Origin: Falciphora oryzae
Taxonomy: Eukaryota > Ascomycota > Sordariomycetes > Magnaporthales > Magnaporthaceae
Length of the DNA: 64,000 bases
NCBI GenBank assembly: GCA_000733355.1
Contig: JNVV01000020.1
Location: forward strand, 474,971-538,970
Direction of reading: 5' to 3'
Shown: one piece after another, positions 1 through 11,900 of the stretch
Layout: every line of letters begins with the position of its first letter
Position numbering within the stretch: position 1 is the stretch's first letter
Made by a program: the position numbers and the translations under genes
The notes under the pieces: model-generated
The model's database searches: none
The model's input: the letters and a program-made list of their open reading frames with translations, nothing else
What the model was told of the DNA's origin: nothing

Positions 1-111
<111 letters not shown>

Positions 112-1406
112 ACGATGGGGCGCGCCCGCGCACCAGCTTAGTCTAATTTCTCTGTCATGTCAATCGAATCTTGGGTCCAGTCGACGCTTCCGGTTTATTC
201 AGCATGGGTCTTTCTCGGGGTCTTACGGGGTTCTTCTCTGCCTTTTTTATGTTCATACACGAGTATTATGTCGTGCTCACGGCGAGGGGGGGGAAAACAA
301 AAATCTTCTTGGGCACCTCCGCGGCCGGGGTCGAGCAAAAGCCCCCGGTTGGGAGAGTAGGGGCGGTTTAGAAAAAGAAACGGTCCTCTTCACGAATACC
401 ACCGAGCCGCGGCACTGCACTGGACACCCAAGACGACGATTTCCTTCCGCCTTCCGTCTCTCGCTCCGTCTCCCGTCTCGGATATAACTCCCCCATTCCT
501 ACCGGTGCGGATAGAAGATGGGACACCCAAAAGTCAGGACCTCGCAAAAAAAAAGTTTGCATAGGCACGGCGTTGTGGGGGTACCGGATATCTGGCATCA
601 GAGTTCTGCTCATGTCAAGTCTAATCGTTTTTGGCTCTGCGTTCTTGTTGATATTCGTGTGTGACGCTTGTGCTTTGCTCTCGAGACTAATATGGCCCAA
701 CTTGGCTGGTGAGACAGCTTCAAGGGGCGGCATGTAGTCGGAGCACCTCGAACCGTGTAACACGCAGGATCGCATAGTATCCCACTCACGACGCAGGCTG
801 CGTGATGAATAGATTACATGCGATTCCTTCACGGTGACAAATTTGCGCTTGTGAGGCTGTCAATGCTAGCTAGCTGCCTCGAAATTACAGGCAGAAGTTG
901 TTGCAGGGAAGATGCAGCGAGATATCTATTTGTATTTATATCCCAGCCATGGCCGAGAGCCGCCACAGCAGAATGTAGCCCCTGGAAGAAAGCAGCATGC
1001 AAGACAGAGAATGAGGAGACCGGGCCCAAACCCAGAGACTGTCCGATCTCTTTGACAACACCACTGCCACCATGCCAGCCTTCCAAGCCTTGTCCTATAT
1101 CATGCGTACCGTCACCATCACCATACCCTAATAACCTGTGGGTGATGAGGGGACATAAACAGAAGAAGACAAAGAAAAAAAAAGAAAAAAACTGAGTGCT
1201 CGAGAACCCGATATAACGCCGTGCCATGAAATCAAAAAACCCCGGCTATCATGATACGCTACCGCGCGTGCGATGCAGATCGGGACCAAAACCAATACTC
1301 ATACAGCAAACTGAGCCAAAGAAGCCAAAGAAGAAACGCGCAGAGCACAACAGGCCATACCGAGCGTCCAGCGGCGCGAGTTGAGAAGCCATTCCTCTTC
1401 TCCGCC
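112..1406. other. Convergent intergenic region
   Basis: This holds the 3' flanks of rps27 (+) and of the RNR-inhibitor gene (-). Open frames here have no recognisable domain. Short A-rich runs occur near 545-555 and 1168-1190. I see no RNA gene or mobile element. Confidence 0.6.
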
Positions 1407-2429
1407 TTACACGCCGCCCATGTCCAGGTCAGGTGAGTACTGCCTGTAGTCCAGGAAGTCAGCCTCGGGGAAGTCATTCCCCGCGACGGCCACAGCACCC
1501 TGCTGGCTACGCTCACCTTTCGGGGGCAGCGGTGCAGCAGCAAAAGATGAAGTGTCGCGCGGCCTGCGGCTCCGCGGCTCGGCAAACACGCGTGCGGCGG
1601 CCCCGCCCCCTTCGTACCCCGCAGGCGCCAGGCTGCGCGGGCTGACGTCGCAGTCGGCGAACTGGTGGCGCCAAACGCGGACACGGTCGGCACCGAACAT
1701 AGCCCTGGCCTGCTGCTGCTGCTGCTCGGCGCTGTCATCGTCGTCTCCGGCGTATGTGCGCTTGCGGCTGCTGTTGGCCGTGGCCCTGGGCGCCGAGGAC
1801 AGGAAGGAGCCGGTCGACTCGACCGACTCCTGGCTGCTCGACAGGCCCGGCACGTCGTTCATATCCGGCACCGACCCAAAGGCCGTCGTGGGCAGTGGTT
1901 GCGGCGGCGACGGGTCAAAGTCCGGCTGGGCGGACAGGCCGCCGACGTTGTGGATGCCGCAGAAGGGGAGCAGCTCGCGCGTGGCCGAGGTTCCCGGCAG
2001 GGGCACGTAGGACGAGGAGCGCGGGTCGAATGACTGCTGCTGCTGCTGCTGCTGATGTAGAGCAACAGAATGGCCAGCGACAGGGGTATGAACGGGAATC
2101 CCGGCTTCGCACGACGCCGCATGATGGTGGTGGTGGTGCACCCGCGGCTTCTGGGGGGCCCCGTCGGACCACATGGAGAAGTCGCAGCCGACGCCGTTCT
2201 TGTGGCCCTCGGCCACCGACTTGCGCACGCGCATGCCGACGCTGAGGAGGTTCGACTGCACCATGGCCGGCAGGGCGGGCCGCGAGGAGGACTGCTGCTC
2301 CCGCGTGGGAGAGTCGGGCCTGCTGCCGTCGTGGTCCGGGGTGTGGCGTGAGAAGAAGGATGTGATCTGGCGCTGGGCCGGGTCGCTGGCCGCGCCGGCG
2401 AACTGGCGCTTCGTTCGGGGGGCCGACAT
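1407..2429 (-). CDS. Spd1/Dif1-type ribonucleotide reductase inhibitor with PIP box
   Basis: Single open frame of 340 codons. Residues 19-26 read QRQITSFF, a canonical PCNA-interacting PIP box (QxxIxxFF). Residues about 55-75 (LPAMVQSNLLSVGMRVRKSV) match the conserved core I know from the fungal RNR-inhibitor family (Spd1 of fission yeast, Dif1/Hug1 of budding yeast). A second conserved block, VFAEPRSRRPRD, lies in the C-terminal third, and the C terminus is acidic (ADFLDYRQYS). The rest is low complexity (His, Gln and Ser runs, consistent with disorder). Family role: it restrains or relocalises ribonucleotide reductase and is removed in S phase or after DNA damage; in Spd1 this uses PCNA-coupled CRL4-Cdt2. 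The PIP box suggests the same route, but the residues after Ile are Thr-Ser rather than the Thr-Asp of a strong degron. The start is the only in-frame Met before the PIP box. Confidence 0.72.
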   Translation of the reverse strand: MSAPRTKRQFAGAASDPAQRQITSFFSRHTPDHDGSRPDSPTREQQSSSRPALPAMVQSNLLSVGMRVRKSVAEGHKNGVGCDFSMWSDGAPQKPRVHHHHHHAASCEAGIPVHTPVAGHSVALHQQQQQQQSFDPRSSSYVPLPGTSATRELLPFCGIHNVGGLSAQPDFDPSPPQPLPTTAFGSVPDMNDVPGLSSSQESVESTGSFLSSAPRATANSSRKRTYAGDDDDSAEQQQQQARAMFGADRVRVWRHQFADCDVSPRSLAPAGYEGGGAAARVFAEPRSRRPRDTSSFAAAPLPPKGERSQQGAVAVAGNDFPEADFLDYRQYSPDLDMGGV

Positions 2430-3913
2430 GTCTAGCAGGTGTTTATTGTTTGTTTGTTTGTTTGTTTGTTTGTTTATTCGGACTTCTTGTTTATTCTTCG
2501 AGTGGGCTGTTGAAATGAACCCCGTGCGGCGGTCGGTGCGTGCTTATGGTGACGGGTTGTGTGTTGCCAACTTGCAGAAGGCTTGAGCACAGGCAAGTGG
2601 TTGAGGGGCGCCCCAGGAAAAAGAGTGACGTAGACGCCCCCGGGCTCTCTTTCGAACGGCCAACGAGAACCACGCAACGAGGCAAGCTGGAAGCAACTCG
2701 AAAGAAAACGAGTGTTCCCAAATATGATCGGCAAACGGGATTCTCTCTCTCTCCCCTCCAAAAGAAGACGCTTTCGCAACGAGGGGTAAAAGCGCCCAGG
2801 CCTCTTCTGCTCAAGTCTGGTGTTTCGAAGGCCCGTGATTGGAACAATGGCGCCGACGCCCGTGCTGAACCGAAATCTTGTCCCGCCCGGGTTCGGGATC
2901 AAAGAAAATGCGTGTGCAGAATCCCTAAGCGAAAAATGAGAAAGTTGTCCGTGCAGACCTTGAACCTTGAGGGGGGGAGTTTCCTGGTAGGGCTGGCTGG
3001 CTGCGTTGGAAAATGACGGAATGAGGCCGCAGGACGAGGAAAGAGAGATGATGCAGGCAGGACCAGTTGAAAAGGAGGATGGGCTGGGGCGTTGAAAATT
3101 GGCCGCTTGCGATTCGCTGTGGCCGTCTTGTGGAGCGTCCTGCCAAGAGCACTTTCTTTGGCGGGACAACGCGCCGAATGGGGCCCTGAAAAGGGATGCC
3201 AGCGCGTCGCGCGGCATTCGCGTTAAGTGCTGCCAAGCGTGCAAGGTTCATCCCATTCCCTCAGATAAATTTAGCGAGACGACTACGACAAAGCAACGGC
3301 CAACAGACACGCCATGTGACTGGGAAGAACACGATAAGGCGTTCTGAAAATCTATGACTGAAGTGTCTAACGATTCACTGTCCCAGATTTTTGCGGTACC
3401 AAAGAAGACCACTCCCTATTTTTATCACCCTGTTGTTCATCTCCGCTGTCACAACCACCCATGCAGATCACCCTTCACCGTCAAATCTTGGTGACCGGCG
3501 AGAGACGAGTGCTCTATGAAGGGTTGGCCCTGTGATCGAGCGAGAATTAATTCTATAGAGGGCCAAGGCAACTCTAACCCCGGATTCAAGTGAGGCTAGG
3601 CTATTGGAGAAACAAATGGGGTGACATTACACATCGCCGTGATATACATTGAAAAACACTTGGCACACAAACTTTACCTGTCTCTCCACATCTTTGACTC
3701 GGGGGCCAACCAACCTTGAATAACTTGACGGCGGAACAGGAAAGCCACGATATTGTTCGAGTTTCTGACGGGTCTGGGTATTGGGCGACACAACGTAGAC
3801 GTTTCGTGCGGTACAGCGAAGGCCGCTAGGCAAATGAGTAAAGTCAAGGGGGCAAAATAGGATCCCAGATGACGCAAGTAGGGAGCGCCGTCAGTGAAGA
3901 TGTCACGACCAAT
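2430..3913. other. 5' flank of the RNR-inhibitor gene and 3' flank of the Gemin2-like gene
   Basis: It holds the promoter and leader side of the RNR-inhibitor gene. A minus-strand open frame of 256 codons (2474-3244) shows no domain and overlaps several other frames, so I do not call it. No RNA gene was seen. Confidence 0.55.
2448..2475. repeat. (TTTG)n microsatellite
   Basis: About seven copies of the tetranucleotide TTTG immediately upstream of the RNR-inhibitor start codon, so within its presumed 5' leader (CAAA repeats in the sense strand). Confidence 0.9.
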
Positions 3914-5666
3914 TCAAAGACCCCGGAAGGGATCCCTGAACTCGAGGAGATCCCGCTGGCCGTAGAACTCACCCGCGACCGTGAGGATCATGTTGAGCGT
4001 CGCGCGCATGTTCATCCGCGCACGCAGAACCCTCTGCTCCTCGAGCTCCTCAGGTGAGGGCCCGAGCTCCGGCTCGAGGTTGACAGGGGCCTCGCCCTCC
4101 TCCAGCTGGGAGAGAAGTCGTCTCTTGACCGCCTCCAGGTCGGACTCGACGGCTCGCTCACCCACCTTGTTAGGCGCCGAGGAGTCGTCGTCCGGGACCC
4201 GGCCTTCCTCAACCTCGCCGTCCTCCAGGTCCATCGGCTGGTCATCGTCAACCTCACCATCCTCGAGGTCCATGGACTGGTCGTCATTGTCGCCATCCTT
4301 GTCCTGGGCGTCGGTCCCGTCGGCAACCTCACCCTCCTCAGGCTGTCCGTTCTGGCTGACGGCGGCAGCGGCTGCCTCGGATGCGGCGTTGTCAGGATCA
4401 GCGTCTCCCTGCCCGCCAGCACCTCGAGGCCCGCCGTTCGTCTTGTGCGAGTCCTCGACGTCAGAAGGCAGCGAGCACACATCGTCATCATCAACATCCT
4501 CGTCTTCATCCTCCTCTCCCCGCCTAGCATCACCGCCCTCGTCTTCCTCTCCGCTGTCGTCCAGCTCAACCTCCTCCCGGAGCGCAGACATGCGCGCCAG
4601 GCTCGTCATCATGAACACGGCGCGCTTCCCCAGATCCCGCACCGCACCAACTTCAGTATAGCTCAGCTCGCCAGCGTCAGGCAGGCGGGCCAGCAGCGCC
4701 CACAGCCAGCGCGACGTGCGCTCCGTCAGCTCGCGGCCGCGCTTGAGGAACCCGCCCGACAGCAGCACGCGCAGCACGCGCAGCGCCCCGGCCCGGTCCA
4801 TGGCCGCGACCTGGACGGGGCTGGGGTCCGTCGCGCGCAGGCGCGATCGCCAGAGCGCGTGCGCCTTGCGGCCCCGCTCGCCCGACCCAAAGTGCCCGAC
4901 CTCGAAGCCGTGCGTGTCGTCGTCGAGCGCGAGGAGGGCCTCGTCGGGCGGCTCGGTGCGCATCACGGCCCGCAGCGCCTCGAAGCGGGATGCGATCACG
5001 TCGTAGAAGGCCTGGCGCGCCTGCTCCTGGCGGACCTCCTCCTCGGAGGGCGATCCCCTGCTGTCGTCGTCGTGGGCGTCGGGGACGGCCGTGTAGGCGC
5101 CGTCGTGGTAGTAGCCGCGGTAGTCGCCCACGCCGTTGGTGTAGATGGATCGGTCGCACGGGTCGTCGTCGTCGTAGTCGAGGCCGTCCTGCGGGACGCT
5201 CGGCGGGAGCTGCGGGCCTGCCTTGGCCGTGACGAGCAGGTGCGGGATGCCTCCTGCCTCGTGTCTATGTCGAAGCAAAAGATACTTACCATATTAGCAA
5301 TCGGGGACTGGAGTTTGGGGTGGAGGGGCGGTTTTTTTTTTTTTTTTAGCAAAGGGGTTTGTTTCCAAGGTTCATCGGGTTGAAACCAGCTGCGGGAGAG
5401 GGAGAACAAAAATACACGGGGAGGTCGACTCACCGGACAGATCTGAGGTAAGCGAGAGCATCCGCCTCGTCCTCGACCTCGAAGTCCTCGTCGCTGGAAG
5501 GCGCAGTAGGTCCGTCGAGGCTCGAAAAGACGTATCGCTGGCCGTAGGTCTGGTCGATCTCGGCCTGGCTGGCTTCGGCGGTGCGAGCCGGGCGCTGCTT
5601 CTTAGTTGGCCCCGGCCGCGGGCTGTCCTCTGCACCAGGGCTGCGATTCCGCTTGAGGCTCTCCAT
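3914..5666 (-). CDS. Gemin2/SIP1-family SMN-complex protein (two exons)
   Basis: Two exons: 5434-5666 and 3914-5264, with a 169-nt intron (GTGAGT donor, ATAG acceptor) carrying a run of 16 A on the sense strand. The splice joins YLRSVR to HEAGGIPHLLV in frame and gives 527 aa. The start MESLKRNRSPG is chosen because conserved-looking sequence begins there; an upstream in-frame Met exists. Visible parts: basic N terminus, a block QTYGQRYVFSSLDG, then YLRSVRHEAGGIPHLL, a helical central domain (about 160-290) including VRDLGKRAVF, then a long Asp/Glu-rich tail. From memory this arrangement matches the fungal SIP1/Gemin2 family, which binds SMN and Sm proteins during snRNP assembly. The acidic tail is unusually long. 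An alternative is an unrelated nuclear acidic protein. Confidence 0.68.
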
Positions 5667-6265
5667 CGCGGATGTTTCGGAGAGGTATGTGCCTCCTGTC
5701 GGCTTCTGGGGCTGATGGCAGGAAAGCTGGGTGTTGAGGACTTTCCTGTCGTCTTGAGGAGAGCTGGAATGGTTCAAATCCAACTTCGGTTGCGCCTGCC
5801 AGGCAGGCATGGGGTGCAGGTGGGGCCGACCGACTCATCGGGAGATCAGCAGGGATCATGGGTCAAGCTTTTTCGGCTGCCCGTCTTGCTGCATCCCGCT
5901 TCGACAAAAGGGCCGCTCTCCTGGCGACGACGGCAAAGGAGACCTGTTATAATAACTACATGCATGTCTCTCGATATTCCTGGCGGATTTGCAAGCGAGG
6001 AAGCAGCTGGAACCTATAAATAGGTAGATAACTAACGGTTAAGTGGGGCTTATTGCTCCCTAAATTTGTTCGTTGTTCTTATTCTTCTCTTTTTCTATGT
6101 TTTCTTTTCCGAGTTATTGTCCTTTCCCGCCTGCATCCCTCTTTTTCTTACATTAGAGCAACCCTCTAGCCATTTTGGGCTCTCTTCTTCGGTTTTTATC
6201 ACATTGCCGAGTTCCTCTCTTTAGCGTCGGAAAATGCTAACGTCATATCCCGAGCCCAACTTCCC
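5667..6265. other. Intergenic, Gemin2-like promoter and AspRS 3' flank
   Basis: About 600 nt holding the promoter and leader of the Gemin2-like gene and the terminator side of the AspRS gene. The AspRS-proximal part is pyrimidine-rich. I looked here for a C-terminal DUF2156-like extension of AspRS and found none. Confidence 0.6.
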
Positions 6266-8079
6266 CTAAGACGAAGCAGCAGGCGCCGCTTCGGCAGCCT
6301 CCTCGGCGCCCTCCTCGGGCGGCCCGTCGCGGACGCGCGCCGGCGTGCGTGGGTAAAAGGCCGAGTACTGCACGTTGTTGAGGTTGAGGAAGAACTGCAC
6401 GACACGGTCGAGGCCGATGCCGCCGCCGCCGTGGGGCGGCACGCCGGCCTGCCTGAAGGTGTTGACGTAGCCCTGCAGGCCCTTGGACTTGGGGTCGAGC
6501 CCCTTGCGCCGCATGCGCTTCTCGAGCAGCTCCGGGTCGTGGATGCGCTGCCCGCCCGACATGATCTCCTGCCCGCGCATGAAGAAGTCGTAGGCGTTGG
6601 TGACGGCGTCGTCGGCCGGGTCCTCCATCGTGTAGAAGGGCCGGGCCGACTCGGGGAACTTGTCGAGCACGTAAAAGTCGGTGCCGAACTTGCGCCTTAT
6701 GATCTCGCCCAGCGCCTTCTCCTGTGGGGTCGACATGTCCTCGTCGTCGCGCACGTTGCGGAACTCCTCGGGCCCCTCCTCGCGCAGCAGCTTCTGGCCC
6801 TCGGCGAACGTCAGGCGCACCTCCTTGCCGGGCTCGGGCAGCGCAAAGTCCTCGGCCGGGAAGACGGCCCGGACCGTCTCGATCTGCTCGGCGCACTGCT
6901 TCTTGAGCTCGCGGAAGATGTGCAGGAGCACCTCCTCGAGCATGTCGCGCACCTCGTGGTAGTGCCACTTGATGACCATTTCCATATCGAGTCCGGTGAA
7001 CTGGGTCGCTCAAGTCAGCATCGAGTTCTCCAGCGACGCATACAAGACACAAAACTAACCTCGGTCATGTGGCGAGGCGTGTTCGAGTTCTCGGCCCTAA
7101 AGACGGGGCCGACGCAGAACACGCGCTGCCTGCCGCCCGCGATCTCGTACTGCTTGTAGAACTGGGGCGACTGTGCCAGGTAGACCTTCTTGCCAAAGTA
7201 CTCGGCCGAGAAGACGTTGGCGCCGCCCTCGCTGGCCGCCTCGATGATGCACGGCGACTCGAACTCGTGGAACCCCTTGCCGCGCAGGTACGACCGGAAC
7301 AGGTGCTTCGTCGTCTCGCGCACGTCGGCGATGGCGCTGCGCACCGCCGACCGCTTGCTGATGACAAAGTAGTCGAGGTGCGTGTTGAGGCTTGCCGTGA
7401 CGGCCGCGGCGCCCTCTTGCGCCTTCTCCGCCTCCTCCTCGTTCGAGAAGTGGTTGTTGGCCGCGGTCAGCGTCAGCCCCAGCATCTGCGGCGCCGGGCT
7501 GAGGCAGAAGAAGCGCGAGATGTGCAGCTCGAACCCGCTGACGCGCACGCTCTTGACCGGCTCGGGGGCCTTCTTGACCTCGGCCTCGACCAGCACCCAC
7601 GCCTCGACCGACAGCGACCCGACCCATTTCACCATGGGCCGGCTGACGGGCTTGCCCTCGGCCGACGCCGCCACGATGCCCTGGATCGCCCAGGTCCCCC
7701 GCTCGCGCAGCTCCACGAAGCACATCTTGGCGCCCTGCATGCGCGAGTTCTGCAGGAACGCGAACAGGTGCACCGTCTTGCCCACGTCGGCCTCGCCCAG
7801 CGTCGCCAGCGAGACCTCGGGGCTCGCGAGCTTGGAGGAGGGGGCCGACGCGCCGTAGTTGTCCTTGGCGAGGTCCTCGCCGCCGCCCGCGGACCCGGCC
7901 GCCGATTGTGCTTGCCGCAGCGCCACCTCGGCCGCCTTTGCCGCCTTTTGCTCCGCCTTCTTAGCCGCCGCCGCCGCCTTCTTCAGCGCCTTCTTGGAGG
8001 GGCCCTCGGCGCCCTCAGCGCCCTCGCCAGCCGCGGCGGGGTCGGCCGGCTTCGTCTCGGCTGCTTGTGGCTCGGACAT
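6266..8079 (-). CDS. dps1: Aspartyl-tRNA synthetase, eukaryotic/cytosolic type
   Basis: Exons 7060-8079 and 6266-7000 with a 59-nt intron (GTTAGT donor, CCAG acceptor) joining HMTE to FTGLD; product 584 aa. The N terminus (about 1-60) is a Lys/Ala-rich helix typical of eukaryotic AspRS (tRNA binding). An OB-fold anticodon-binding domain follows (about 95-190). The class II catalytic core shows motif 2 FRAENSNTPRHMTE (327-340), an FYTM-DPA block and motif 3 GGGIGLDR (532-539). It charges tRNA-Asp with aspartate in the cytosol. Odd points: motif 3 has GLDR where I know GLER from yeast and human, and the next segment is SAFYPRTPARV instead of the usual LFPRDPKRL. A 20-residue Ala/Glu-rich tail ends the protein. 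These differences recall the AspRS domain of the sterol-aspartylating enzyme ErdS, but no DUF2156 domain follows here. Family certain; exact substrate role less so. Confidence 0.9.
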
Positions 8080-8922
8080 GTTTGTTGTGTGTGGGCTCCT
8101 TTCGGATTGAAGGCACCCGAATAGACTGGACTCGATCGTCGATACTCTCTGTGTCTCCCGACTGCGTCACGAGCTTAGGTGGAACAGCACTGTCACCCTC
8201 GTCGGTTTGCTCTGCGAAGTGGGATCGATGTGTGTTTTATGGTGGGGTTTTTCTTTGGTGGGGTGACTCGACTCTCGCCGATGTCAAGACCAGTTGCGTC
8301 ACACCGGAGCGATTGGCACATGACTAAGCCGGCGTCTTGAAGGAATAGGGGCAGCAGTTGAACAGACGATGTTATGCTGGATTGGGTAAAACGACGTGAC
8401 TATAGGGCTTCGGGTCTCGTCGGTTTGGTCAAGCCCACGGGATTAAATCAAGACTCCCAGGGCTGATCGTGGTCATGATCAGAAGTTCAAGAGAAGCCCA
8501 CGTAGTGCCCACGACTTCGTATGAAACTAGCACTGATAGTTTCACCAGATAACCCAAGATCCAAAAAAAAAAAAAAAAAAAAAAAAACGCTTGTACCATT
8601 AGAGTATTAAGTAGACGGACAACCTAGGCGACTGCCCCTATGAGAATCTACCTGAAAAAGAAACCGTATAAACCCCTCAGTATAGTCCCTCCTGTCCAGC
8701 GCCGTGTGAAGAACGGAGGAAACGCTCTCATCTATCCCCCTTGTCAACCATCCTAGGTAGTGAAATAAGACACAAGAAGAACCAATCAAACACAATGAGC
8801 CATCGTCAAGCTATCATTACGCTCGCGTTGACCCTGTCCAACCAACCATATGACGTCCATCAGACCGCATACAAATACCTCATACATACACGCCGCCCAG
8901 TTGCGCAAATTTGGGACTTTCT
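8080..8922. other. Intergenic, AspRS promoter and KOG1 3' flank
   Basis: Contains a run of 25 A at 8563-8587. No gene, tRNA or element recognised. Confidence 0.6.
8563..8587. repeat. Poly(A) tract, 25 nt
   Basis: Uninterrupted A run on the + strand between the AspRS gene and the 3' end of KOG1. Confidence 0.95.
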
Positions 8923-11900
8923 TCACTCGGTGACTCGATCGGCCTGGGAGCAGCGGAACAGGTTGACGTGGTGGTCGCCCCGAGCAGCGCACCCCAGAAT
9001 CATGCGATGCGGGTGGAAGGCCGTGGCCGAGATTGGAAGGCCCTTGTTCTGCAGGAAGCTCGAGTACGGCTCCACGCGTGAGAGCTCCTTGCCGTCGAGG
9101 TTGAAGACCTTGACCACGTGCGCAGAGGTGCCCCTGAAGAAGAGGTAATGATTAGTGAACTGACGATGATGTGCCGGGAGAGAGAAATAAAAAGAGCACT
9201 TACACAGAGAACACAGGCAAATGCTCATGCATGCTCGCCGTTCTCAGAGTGTCGGTCGTTGTCTGGAATGTGTGCAGCGGCGCATCGGCCCTAATATCCC
9301 ATAGCTTGACCTTGCCGTTCCGGCTGGCCGACATGAGCTCGCGCTGCCCGCCGCGCTGCATGGCCACGCTCTTGATCCAGACGCGGTCGCGCTCGTCCTT
9401 CCACTTGCGCACCATCGAGTCCTGCGGCCGCTGGCGCGTGTCAAACACGCGGACCGCGCCGTCCCCGAACCCGGCCACGAAGATGTTGCCCGTCATCTGG
9501 TCCGACGTCAGCGACGTCACGCACGACCCGGACCGGGCCGGTATGTCCGTCACACACGCCTCCTGTGCCGCGTTCCAGACCCGGATCACGCGCACGTCGC
9601 CCGCCACCAGCACCGTGCCGCTGACTTGCTGCCAGTCGAACACCATGCCCGAGTTCACGTTGCTGGGCACCATGTCCGTGAGCGCCCGCCACGCCGACGC
9701 CAGCTCGATCCGGTCGTGGTTGTCGTAGTTGCGGTAGATGCGCACCACACCGTCCGACGAACCGGTCATGAGGAACGCCTGATCGTCCTCGTTGATGAAC
9801 TTCATGTCGCTAACCTTGGAGCCTTCTGGGTTCCCGTTCGAGAAGCGGCACAGCCTTCCTTGCTTCTTCCAGTCCCAGATCTGGATCGTGTTGCCGTCGT
9901 CCGCCACGGCTAGGTGGTCCTCGTACTGGTGGAACGTCAGCTTCGCCGGTTGTGCCAGTGTGTTCATGATGCCGAGCTGGTTGTTCCATTTGTGGCTGCC
10001 CGCGTGCGACTTCTGGGGCTGCGTCTCCCTGAGGATGCCCTCATTCCTGGAGCGCCGCCACAATCTCTCGTTGTACTCGGTGCTTCCGGGCTCTTCGGCC
10101 TCGGTCGACTTCATCTGCGGCTCGAGGAAATACTCGATGGACCAGGAGAGGAACGTGCTCTCAATGGGCAGACCTGCTATGTCTGTGAAGCCACGCTCCT
10201 CGAAGCCCGCCGACACCGGCTCGTCTGCAACGTTGTACTTGGCCCGTGTGGCGTCCTGATCGTCCCGCTCCGGGGACATGGGCAGAGGTGTCTCGCGCCC
10301 TCTCCTGCTCTTCGAAGATGGCGACCGCTGGAGGCCTGGCGACGGCTCAGGCGTGGCGAGCGTGGGCGCGCCATCCACGTTGAAGAAGGGCGAAAACAGG
10401 GTGCTGACGGTGCGGCGCAGGAGTCCGGGAGACTGAACAGGGGTAATGGATCCGTCGTTGACGAGACTGCTGCGCTGGCTTGTCGAGGTTTGCAGCCTTG
10501 CAGCCTGTCGCCTAGCCCGCCTCTGAATGTCGTCCATCAGTATCTGTGCCTGCGCCCCGACGGGGGACTGCAGAAGGGTGTAGTGGACGTAATCCACTAT
10601 TGTTGTTGCGTGGCTCTGCACCTCGGGGTGGGGGTCGACGTTGAAGATCATGATGTGTTTCCAGCACGCTGCGATGATGGTGTTGTGCGAGAGTCCGTGT
10701 GCAGTCGCCTTGATGGTGCCGTCCTTATTCCGGTCTTCCGCCTTGGCGTAGTGAAGTCCCATCTTGTGGTCGCGGCCGTCGTCGCGAGGAGGGTGCATGA
10801 GGTACTCCTTTTCCTCCAACAGGTGCTCGTAAGCGGCGACGAGGAACTTGGATTCGTACCGCAGCACAAAGTGGGAGAAGAAAACCAACAGCTCCTTGCG
10901 AACCATCGGGCTGCCATCGTTTGCCATGTCGAGCACAGTCCAGGCGATCGACTCCTCGATGCGCGCGACCTCGTCCGTCAGGTCGGGGATGCCAAGGAAG
11001 GTCGTCATTGCGTGAAGGACGGCCGCGCGCACCTCGCAGCACGAATCCTTGGTCAGGACCGATAGTCTTGCGGGCGCGTTCTCCCTTATGCCCCTCCACT
11101 TGGCCTCGGGCAGGTCGTTCCACAACTGGCTGATGCACAGGCATGACCACTGCCTCAGGAGCGGGTTCTCCTCGTTTGACAGGTGGAAGAGGCAGGAGCT
11201 CATGATGTCAGTCTGGTTGCAAACTGTCTGACCGGGCTTGTAGTTCTTGCACAACATCGCCAGGATAAATGAGCACATTGCCTTGTGTTCGTCGCTGTTC
11301 GCGACAGGCAGACCCTCGGACGGCCTCAGGATCTGGGAGAAGTAGTTGTAGCCGCTGTCCTTGATGAGGTCCTGCTGGCAAGAGAGGTCGACGGCGAGCA
11401 CGCGCGTCCAAATGAAGACCATGACCGGCTTCAGCTCGGTCGCCGCGGACTGGAGCAGCTTTAACACGTAAGGGAAGATTCCTATACTAAGCGCCAGCTG
11501 CACGGCCCAGGGACCAAGGTCCAGGAAGCGGCCAAGCAGGATCAGCGCTCGAACCCTGTGTTGTTGACTGAGCAGCACCTGCAGCACAACTGGTAGCTGG
11601 TCCGGAGGCTTCTGGAGCAGTGCATCACCGCGGGTCAGGTAGACGTCGAAGGCCGTCAATTGCTCGGTGAAAAAGGTGGAGTTCTGGTATTCATAGTCGA
11701 TACCCTCCGCCTCCTTGCGCTCGAGCATGGGCAGCTGAGCAAGAGCCTGGTCGACAGCCAAATCCCAGCTCTGCCAGAGCGGATGCTGCCTTGTGTCAGG
11801 GAGCTCCGGGAACGACTCTGGGTGGCAGCCATACACCGACATGACCCTCTGCGCGAGCAGGAAGTTTCGGAACAGTGCCGCCACCATCAGGTCTTGCCTG

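Noticed and set aside
2474..3244. 256-codon minus-strand frame upstream of the RNR inhibitor
   Set aside because: No recognisable motif; overlaps other open frames and the TTTG repeat; probably promoter sequence.
4445..5383. 312-codon + strand frame over the Gemin2-like gene
   Set aside because: Antisense to the SIP1-like exon and its intron; low-complexity Val/Arg-rich, no domain.
5800..6265. DUF2156-like extension downstream of AspRS that would make it an ErdS fusion
   Set aside because: The frame stops at 6266 and the downstream region shows no coding sequence of that kind in any frame.
7069..8124. 351-codon + strand frame antisense to AspRS exon 1
   Set aside because: It mirrors a GC-rich coding region; its sequence is Arg/Leu/Ala-rich without a domain, while the minus strand is clearly AspRS.
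9914..11065. 383-codon + strand frame inside kog1
   Set aside because: It is antisense to the Raptor HEAT/linker region and has no domain; a shadow of the real gene.
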